A stretch of DNA of 48,391 nt. Source: CAVSWN01 sp046728115. GTDB taxonomy: Bacteria > Acidobacteriota > Vicinamibacteria > Vicinamibacterales > CAVVIG01. The notes under the pieces were generated by a model. It saw only the letters and a list, made by a program, of their open reading frames with translations. It did no database searches and was not told where the DNA came from. The DNA lies in the NCBI GenBank assembly GCA_046728115.1, contig JBKPDW010000012.1, positions 1-48,391 on the forward strand, written 5' to 3'. A program made the position numbers and the translations under genes. This document shows positions 42,562-48,391 of this stretch, one piece after another. Position 1 is the stretch's first letter; each line of letters opens with the position of its first letter.

Positions 42562-43839
42562 GTGAAACTGCTGTACTTCGACTGTTTTTCGGGCATTTCG
42601 GGCGACATGGCGCTGGGCGCGCTCGTCGACGCCGGTCTGCCGCTCGACGAACTGCGGCGCGCGTTCGGCAGCCTCGCTCTGTCTGGCGTGCACGTCCATG
42701 CCGACCGCATCCTGCGCGCAGGCGTGTCGGCTACGAAATTCACCGTCCACGCGCACGATCACGATCACCACCACACGCACGATCACCATCACGAGCACTC
42801 TGCAGGATCCACCGAGCACTCTACAGGATCCACCGAGCACTCTGCAGGATCCACGAGTCACGCCCCGCACCGGAGTCTTCCGGAAATCTTCGAGCTGATC
42901 GATCAGTCCGCCTTGTCTGGGCAAGGCCGCGATCGAGCGAAAAGAATGTTCCGGCGACTGGCTGAAGCCGAAGCGGCAATTCATCACATGCCGGTCGAGC
43001 AGGTGCACCTGCACGAAGTAGGTGCGCTCGATTCGATCCTCGACATCGTCGGGATCGTCTTCGCGCTCGAATGGGTCGGCGCCGATCGCATCGTCTGTTC
43101 GCCGCTCAACGTGGGAGGCGGAATGGTGCAATCGGCGCACGGGCTGTTCCCGGTTCCGGCGCCTGCGACGGTCAAGCTGCTCGGAAACGCGCCGGTGTAC
43201 AGCGGCGCCGTTCAGAAGGAACTGGTGACACCGACCGGTGCGCTGATCGTGACCGAGTACGCCGCGTCGTTCGGGCCGATTCCGCCAATGTCGGTCGAAC
43301 AGGTCGGATACGGCGCCGGCGAACGTGATAATCCGGCGACGCCGAATGTGCTTCGTGTCCTGATCGGCACTGGCGCCGAGCAGGCGCAGACCGAGCGGGT
43401 GACTGTCATCGAATGCGAAATCGACGACATGAATCCACAGATCTTCGGCGTGGCGATGGAACAGCTGTATGCCGCCGGGGCGCTCGAGGTGTACTACGTT
43501 CCGGTTCAAATGAAAAAGAACCGTCCGGGAACGCTGCTCACGGTCGTCGTCGCGCCCGAACGGCGGGCGGCCATCGTCGAGACCATCTTTCGGGAAACGA
43601 CGACGATCGGGCTGCGGCACCACGACGTGGAGCGCGAGTGCCTCCAGCGGGAAATCGTTCAGGTGGAGACGCCGATCGGCGCCGTGCGCTTCAAGGTCTC
43701 GTCCCGCAACGGCCGCGAGATCACCGCGACGCCCGAATTCGACGACTGTGCGCAGTTGGCGGCGTTGAACCATTTGCCGGTGAGGGAGGTGCAGCGCATC
43801 GCGGTCACGTCCTACACCGAGCGGCGGCAAACACGGTGA
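42562..43839 (+). CDS. larC: Nickel-pincer cofactor biosynthesis protein LarC
   Basis: 425 residues in one frame, unlike the LarC1/LarC2 frameshift arrangement known in Lactobacillus. It begins KLLYFDCFSGISGDM; a histidine-rich stretch (about 69-80) and a repeated EHSTGST-like linker follow, probably nickel-binding and flexible respectively. Then come conserved VEQVHLHEVGALDSILDIVG, VELPTP-like GLFPVPAPAT and, later, CEIDDMNPQ. LarC inserts nickel into the pyridinium bis-thiocarboxylate cofactor used by lactate racemase. larB, larE and larA are not in the window. GTG start; its TGA overlaps the metG GTG by four bases. Confidence 0.9.
   Translation: MKLLYFDCFSGISGDMALGALVDAGLPLDELRRAFGSLALSGVHVHADRILRAGVSATKFTVHAHDHDHHHTHDHHHEHSAGSTEHSTGSTEHSAGSTSHAPHRSLPEIFELIDQSALSGQGRDRAKRMFRRLAEAEAAIHHMPVEQVHLHEVGALDSILDIVGIVFALEWVGADRIVCSPLNVGGGMVQSAHGLFPVPAPATVKLLGNAPVYSGAVQKELVTPTGALIVTEYAASFGPIPPMSVEQVGYGAGERDNPATPNVLRVLIGTGAEQAQTERVTVIECEIDDMNPQIFGVAMEQLYAAGALEVYYVPVQMKKNRPGTLLTVVVAPERRAAIVETIFRETTTIGLRHHDVERECLQREIVQVETPIGAVRFKVSSRNGREITATPEFDDCAQLAALNHLPVREVQRIAVTSYTERRQTR
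42793..42855 (+). repeat. 21-base tandem repeat in larC
   Basis: Three copies of GAGCACTCTGCAGGATCCACC (42793, 42814, 42835; the second has ACAGG, the third differs at its end). They encode EHSAGST/EHSTGST in the linker after the histidine-rich stretch. Confidence 0.85.
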
Positions 43840-45815
43840 ATCGCTTCTTTCTGACGACCGCCATCGACTACGTCAACAGCCGTCCCCACCTGGGCACGGC
43901 GTACGAGAAGGTGTGCGCCGACGTCATCGCTCGTTACAAGCGTCTGTGTGGCTACGACACGCGCTTCCTGATGGGGAACGACGAGCACTCCCAGAACGTG
44001 TTCAAGCAGGCGGCCGAACAGGGACTCGATCCGCTCGCGTATTGCGACCTCATGGAGCACGAGTTCCGCCGAACGTGGCAGCGCCTCGACGTGTCGTTCG
44101 ACGATTTCATTCGCACCACCGAACCGCGTCACAAAGCCGGCGTTACGGATCTGGCCAATCGGATTTACAACGCTGGCGACATCTACGAAGGCGTCTACGA
44201 AGGTTGGTACTGCGTCAGCTGCGAGGAGTTCAAGCAGGAGAAGGATCTGGTCAACGGCAACTGCCTGCTCCATCCGACGCTGAAGCCGGAGTGGATTCGC
44301 GAGAAGAACCATTTCTTCAGGCTGTCGAAGTACCAGCAGCCGCTGCTCGATCACTTCACCGCGCATCCCGACTTTCTCCAGCCGGAGATCCGCCGCAACG
44401 AAATCCTGCGTCTCATCGAAGGCGGCCTGACCGACATCTCCGTCAGCCGGGCAGGGCAGTCGTGGGGCATCCCCTTGCCCTTCGATCCGGCGAGCGTCGT
44501 CTACGTCTGGTTCGACGCGCTCATCAACTACGCCTCGGCTGTCGGCTTGGGCGGCGACCGCGAGATGTTCGAGCGCTGGTGGCCGGCGGATCTCCATGTC
44601 ATCGGCAAGGACATCACGCGGTTTCACGCCGTCATCTGGCCGGCGATGCTGATGTCCGCGAAGCTTGCGCTGCCGCGTCACGTGTTCGGTCATGGATTCA
44701 TGACGATGAACGGCCAGCGGATGAGCAAATCGCTGGGCACGGTCATCGATCCCATCGTTGCGGCCGAGCGCTTTGGCCCGCAGGGGCACGATCCGCTGCG
44801 GCTGTATCTCGTGAAGGAAATCATCTTCGGCAGCGACGGCGATTTCACATGGGAGCGGTACGACGATCGGTACAACGCCGATCTCGCCAACAACCTGGGC
44901 AACCTGGTCAGCCGGGTCACCGCCATGGCGTATCGGTATCGCAATGGGCGGTTGCTGCCGGTGCGCGCCGGATCCGATCAGCTCCTCCGCCTCGGCGACC
45001 AGGTGGTCGCCGAGTACCAGCGCGCGATGGATGCCTTTGCGCTGCACGACGGTGCGGCTGCTGCGTACCGCTTGATTGACGGCGCGAACGAGTTCATCGC
45101 GTCAACCTCTCCATGGTCGCTGGCGAAGGATCCCGGTGCGGCCGACCAGTTGACGCAGGTCCTGTTCGACGCGGCAGAAGCCATTCGACTCGCCGCCGTG
45201 CTGCTCGAACCGATCATGCCGACGTCGAGCCGCGAAATCCTGCGGCGGGTGGGGGCTGGAACGACCGAGCTCAGGTTCGATCGCGACGGCCGCTGGCGAA
45301 ACGACGGCGAGCGCGTGCTTGTGCAAGACGGCCCGTTATGGCCCCGGAAGGAGCAGACGACTGTGAGCGACGACCATCAGACCAATCCGGCGCCGGCAGT
45401 TCCCGAGCCGTCTGCGGCGGTTGCACCAGCTGCACCGGCTTCGCCAGGCGCGCCCACCGCTTCGTCGGCGCCGGCCGCGGCCTCCGATCGCATCTCGATC
45501 GACGACTTCATGAAAGTCGAGCTTCGCACGGCGAAGGTGCTCGCAGCGGAGCGCGTGCCGAAGTCGAACAAACTGCTCAAACTGTCGGTGGACGTCGGCA
45601 CCGAACACCGCACCCTGGTCGCCGGCATCGCCGAGGCCTACGAACCGGAGATGCTGGTCGGCAAGACCGTCGTCATTGTGTTCAATCTGAAGCCGGCGAA
45701 GCTGATGGGTATCGAGTCGAATGGCATGGTCCTCGCCGCCAGTCCGGACGGCGGCAAGCCGATTGTCGTCGGTTTCGGCGATCCCCCGCCCGCCCCGGGT
45801 ACGCGCGTTCGCTGA
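43836..45815 (+). CDS. metG: Methionyl-tRNA synthetase
   Basis: 659 residues. HIGH-type motif is PHLGTAYEK, followed by MGNDEHSQNV; KMSKS-type is RMSKSLGTV. The connective peptide has cysteines (CVSCEEF, later NCLLH), consistent with a zinc knuckle. The C-terminal ~110 residues form the tRNA-binding Trbp111/EMAP-II-like domain, joined by a proline/alanine-rich linker of ~45 residues. Start is GTG 43836, overlapping the larC stop. Confidence 0.95.
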   Translation: MNRFFLTTAIDYVNSRPHLGTAYEKVCADVIARYKRLCGYDTRFLMGNDEHSQNVFKQAAEQGLDPLAYCDLMEHEFRRTWQRLDVSFDDFIRTTEPRHKAGVTDLANRIYNAGDIYEGVYEGWYCVSCEEFKQEKDLVNGNCLLHPTLKPEWIREKNHFFRLSKYQQPLLDHFTAHPDFLQPEIRRNEILRLIEGGLTDISVSRAGQSWGIPLPFDPASVVYVWFDALINYASAVGLGGDREMFERWWPADLHVIGKDITRFHAVIWPAMLMSAKLALPRHVFGHGFMTMNGQRMSKSLGTVIDPIVAAERFGPQGHDPLRLYLVKEIIFGSDGDFTWERYDDRYNADLANNLGNLVSRVTAMAYRYRNGRLLPVRAGSDQLLRLGDQVVAEYQRAMDAFALHDGAAAAYRLIDGANEFIASTSPWSLAKDPGAADQLTQVLFDAAEAIRLAAVLLEPIMPTSSREILRRVGAGTTELRFDRDGRWRNDGERVLVQDGPLWPRKEQTTVSDDHQTNPAPAVPEPSAAVAPAAPASPGAPTASSAPAAASDRISIDDFMKVELRTAKVLAAERVPKSNKLLKLSVDVGTEHRTLVAGIAEAYEPEMLVGKTVVIVFNLKPAKLMGIESNGMVLAASPDGGKPIVVGFGDPPPAPGTRVR

Positions 45816-45820
45816 TCGCT

Positions 45821-46594
45821 GTGATCGACAGCCATTGCCATCTGGCGGACGAGACGTTTGCCGGCGACCTGGGAGCGGTCGTCGAGCGCGCGAAGGCGGC
45901 GGGCGTCGAGCGGGCGCTCGTCATCCTCGAAGCGGGCAACACCAGGGAAGCGGCGCAGGCCACCCGCCTCGACACGTTGTGGGCCGACGTGCGGTTTTCG
46001 ATTGGCGTGCATCCGCACCAGGCGCATCAGTTCGGTGACCATCCGGCGCGTGCGGCGGCGGTCGTCCGCGAGCAGATCCTCATCACTCCGACAGCACGCG
46101 CCGTGGGCGAGATCGGCCTCGATTACCATTACGACTTCTCGCCGCGAGACATCCAGCAGGCGGTATTCCGGGCGCAGTTGCGGCTGGCACGTGAACTGGA
46201 TCTGCCAGTGGTCATCCACACGCGCGAGGCCGAGGAAGATACCGTCGCGATTCTGCGGGACGAGCGGATCCACCGCGGCGTGCTGCACTGCTTTACGGGA
46301 ACCCCTGCGCTGGCGGAGGCAGGACTGGCGCTCGGGTTCTACGTGTCGTTCGCGGGCATTCTGACCTTTCCAAAAGCCGGGGAATTGCGTGCGACGGCGC
46401 GGCGCGTGCCCCTCGATCGGCTGCTGACCGAAACGGACAGTCCGTTTCTCGCCCCCGTGCCGGTCCGCGGCAAACGCAACGAGCCCGCTCATGTGGGGCG
46501 GGTCGTCGACACGCTCGCAGCCGTCCACGAAACGGATGCCCCACACATCGCCAGCCGCACGACCGCCAACTTCCACAGTCTGTTCCGGCCGTGA
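45821..46594 (+). CDS. tatD: TatD-family metal-dependent hydrolase (DNase)
   Basis: 257 residues. DSHCHL, GVHPHQ, GEIGLDYHYD, VIHTREA, HCFTG and TETDSPFLAP give all the metal ligands of TatD. GTG 45821 is five bases after the metG stop, so it is probably co-transcribed with larC-metG. Confidence 0.93.
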   Translation: MIDSHCHLADETFAGDLGAVVERAKAAGVERALVILEAGNTREAAQATRLDTLWADVRFSIGVHPHQAHQFGDHPARAAAVVREQILITPTARAVGEIGLDYHYDFSPRDIQQAVFRAQLRLARELDLPVVIHTREAEEDTVAILRDERIHRGVLHCFTGTPALAEAGLALGFYVSFAGILTFPKAGELRATARRVPLDRLLTETDSPFLAPVPVRGKRNEPAHVGRVVDTLAAVHETDAPHIASRTTANFHSLFRP

Positions 46595-46615
46595 TAAAGT
46601 CCTAACCGAATAACT

Positions 46616-47605
46616 GTGGAAAAATCGCTGGCCCTGTCGCAGATCTTCGAACCGATACGCGCAGACCTCGAGAAGGTCGATTTGGAGTTCGCGCGACACG
46701 TGCAGTCGCAGGTCGAGCTCATTCCGCGCATCGGCAAGTACATTCAGACCAGCGGCGGCAAGCGCATCCGGCCGGCCGTCCTGCTGATGGCGTCGCGGCT
46801 GGCGGGGTACGAAGGCGATCGAGCGGTTTTGTATGCCGCCGTCGTGGAGTTCATCCACACGGCGACTCTGGTCCACGACGACATCATCGACGATTCCGAC
46901 CTTCGACGGGGCCGGCAGGCCGTGCACTCGCGGTGGGGCAACGACATCACCGTCCTCCTGGGCGACTACCTTTACATCAAGTCGATGGCGATGGCGCTGA
47001 CGCACGATATGCTGGAGATCATCCGGCTCTTGTGCGAGGTCACTCTGCGCATGATCGAAGGCGAGTTGTATCAGCTGACGAAGAACGGAGACGCGGACAT
47101 CACCGAGGACGAGCACTTCGATATCATGCGCCGCAAGACCGCATACCTCTTCGGCGGGTGCGCGCAGATCGGCGGCATGCTGGGAGGCGTGACGCGAGAG
47201 CAGGAAGAGGCCCTGCGCGAATACGGCTTCAATCTCGGGATGACGTTTCAGCTGGTGGACGATCTGCTGGATTTCACCGGCAGCGCCGAGGCCGTCGGCA
47301 AGCCTATTGGCAGCGACCTGCGCGAGGGCAAGGTGACGCTGCCGCTGATCCACCTGCAACGCCAGCAGCATGACGGCGTTGGACGACGCATCGTGCGCGA
47401 CACGATCGCGTCCCGCAGCATCTCGACAGAGCAGTGGCACGAATTGCTCCGCAGCCTCAAGGAGCACGCCTCGATCGATTACGCATATCGGCGTGCCGTC
47501 GAGTTCGCAGACCGCGCGAAAAAGCCGTTGTACGCGTTTTCCGCAAGCTCGGAGCGCGATGCGCTGCTCGCGTTGCCCGATTACGTACTGGCGCGCGATC
47601 GGTAG
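46616..47605 (+). CDS. Trans-polyprenyl diphosphate synthase
   Basis: 329 residues. First aspartate-rich motif HDDIIDDSD and second DDLLDF, with GGKRIRP and LVHDD, as in octaprenyl/nonaprenyl (IspB-like) synthases that make the quinone side chain; a role in lipid carriers is possible too. GTG start, 21 bases after tatD. Chain length cannot be told reliably. Confidence 0.92.
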   Translation: MEKSLALSQIFEPIRADLEKVDLEFARHVQSQVELIPRIGKYIQTSGGKRIRPAVLLMASRLAGYEGDRAVLYAAVVEFIHTATLVHDDIIDDSDLRRGRQAVHSRWGNDITVLLGDYLYIKSMAMALTHDMLEIIRLLCEVTLRMIEGELYQLTKNGDADITEDEHFDIMRRKTAYLFGGCAQIGGMLGGVTREQEEALREYGFNLGMTFQLVDDLLDFTGSAEAVGKPIGSDLREGKVTLPLIHLQRQQHDGVGRRIVRDTIASRSISTEQWHELLRSLKEHASIDYAYRRAVEFADRAKKPLYAFSASSERDALLALPDYVLARDR

Positions 47606-47650
47606 GCTGGTGGTCTGTTTCGTGCCCTTGCCGCCTGTGCGGTCCATGAA

Positions 47651-48214
47651 TTGATAACCTTCCGCGTCGATCCGCTCACCCTCGAAATCGATGCCGGCGA
47701 CATCGCCGCCCAGGCGACCGACGCCATCGTCAATGCCGCAAACAACCATTTCTGGATGGGCGCCGGCGTCGCGGGTGCGATCAAGGCGCGTGGCGGCGCG
47801 AGCATCGAGAGCGAAGCCATAGCGCAGGGACCGGTCGAGCCTGGCGAATGCGTGATCACCTCCGGCGGTCGGCTGGCGGCGCGTCATGTCATTCACGCCG
47901 CCGTCATGGGTCAGGATCTGCGGACATCGGCTGAGTTGATCGGGCGCGCGACGACGAACGCTCTCGTTATGGCGGATGCAAACCGGCTGGCGTCGATCGC
48001 CCTGCCGGCGTTCGGTACGGGTGTCGGCGGATTTCCGATCGCGGACTGCGCCGTCGTCATGATGGGCGCGATTCGCGATGCGGCTCCGGAACTGGCGTCG
48101 CTGCGCCTGGTCCGACTGGTACTCTTCGGACAGGCCGCTTACCGCGCCTTCGCGGAGAGCGCGACCGAAATGCTGAAGCCCGGAGCTTCGCCCGCGCGTC
48201 CACCAGGCGCATAA
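47651..48214 (+). CDS. Macro-domain protein
   Basis: 187 residues. DAIVNAANNHFWMGAGVAGAI is the ADP-ribose-binding motif of MacroD-like proteins, and FGTGVGGFPI forms the second loop. It probably binds or hydrolyses ADP-ribose derivatives. TTG start (ATG 47646 leads to an immediate stop). The C-terminus (AFAESATEML) is short. It lies 12 bases before ligA. Confidence 0.85.
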   Translation: MITFRVDPLTLEIDAGDIAAQATDAIVNAANNHFWMGAGVAGAIKARGGASIESEAIAQGPVEPGECVITSGGRLAARHVIHAAVMGQDLRTSAELIGRATTNALVMADANRLASIALPAFGTGVGGFPIADCAVVMMGAIRDAAPELASLRLVRLVLFGQAAYRAFAESATEMLKPGASPARPPGA

Positions 48215-48226
48215 GGCCCGAGCTCC

Positions 48227-48391
48227 ATGTCGAAACCGGAAGAACGCCTCAAAGAACTTCGTGATGCCATCCGGTATCACGAGGAGCGGTATTACCTCCA
48301 CAACACTCCTGAGATCTCCGACGAGGAATTCGATCGGCTACTGCACGAACTCGAACAGCTCGAGGCGGACAATCCGGACCTCGTGGTTGCG
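48227..48391 (+). CDS. ligA: NAD-dependent DNA ligase, N-terminal part (cut by window end)
   Basis: The last 55 codons of the window begin at ATG 48227 and read like the adenylation-domain start of LigA (LKELRDAIRYHEERYYLH, PEISDEEFDRLLHEL), which binds NMN. The rest lies outside. Confidence 0.85.
   Translation, partial: MSKPEERLKELRDAIRYHEERYYLHNTPEISDEEFDRLLHELEQLEADNPDLVVA

Noticed and set aside
42793..42855. CRISPR-like array
   Set aside because: Repeats are contiguous, in frame and without spacers; it is a coding microsatellite-like repeat.
45638..48301. 887-codon open frame on the minus strand
   Set aside because: It covers metG end, tatD, the polyprenyl synthase and the macro gene, all of which have clear catalytic motifs on the plus strand; a GC-rich antisense artefact.

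Overview
The window is GC-rich, densely coded Gram-negative DNA, shown by outer-membrane and periplasmic lipoproteins, a beta-barrel-like protein, lipoprotein boxes and lipid-linked sugar enzymes. The gene content and style (FN3-like lipoproteins, PA14-fused membrane enzymes, a polyprenyl synthase next to tatD and metG, many GTG/TTG starts) would fit an Acidobacteriota-type soil bacterium. That placement is an inference, because there is no rRNA or tRNA in the window to confirm it. || Region A (1-34680) is an accessory surface-glycan/lipid region. It carries eight large multi-pass membrane proteins of GT-C type or resembling it (84, 6005, 13953, 15833, 17055, 20376, 22001, 27427), one cytosolic GT4 glycosyltransferase (33503), an AsnB-type amidotransferase with a hexapeptide acyltransferase, a phosphoheptose isomerase-like SIS protein, three flippase-like UPF0104/LPG-synthase-TM proteins (one fused to a methyltransferase), a separate methyltransferase, two radical SAM enzymes (one with a cobalamin-binding-like N-terminus), two SGNH hydrolases and three paralogous lipoproteins with an unfamiliar shared C-terminal domain. 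A tandem duplicate of the 17055 gene has decayed at 18577-19158. The minus-strand block 33468 to 26414 is a tight operon with 4-base overlaps or gaps under 10 bases. || Region B (34790-48391) is conserved housekeeping: ttcA-dtd, an outer-membrane-like protein, glpD-like, a methyltransferase with a dapF homologue, a DUF4398-like lipoprotein, radC, an AcuI/YhdH-type oxidoreductase, larC-metG-tatD, a trans-polyprenyl diphosphate synthase, a macro-domain protein and the first 55 codons of ligA. || Working picture for region A (inference): sugars or other polar groups are assembled on lipid carriers, the carriers are moved across the inner membrane by UPF0104-type proteins and modified by the methyltransferases and radical SAM enzymes, and transfers at the periplasmic face are done by GT-C enzymes, two membrane enzymes carrying PA14 domains as possible glycan-binding modules. 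|| The most notable observations are: a DapF homologue in which both catalytic cysteines are serine; methyltransferase and UPF0104 modules found both as overlapping genes and as one fused protein; the lipoprotein family ending in a VD[IV]G-x-WQW motif; one PA14 module on two different membrane enzymes; an 830-base antisense overlap; a symmetric divergent promoter; and a recurring -10 box placed 5-9 bases before start codons, suggesting frequent leaderless transcripts.
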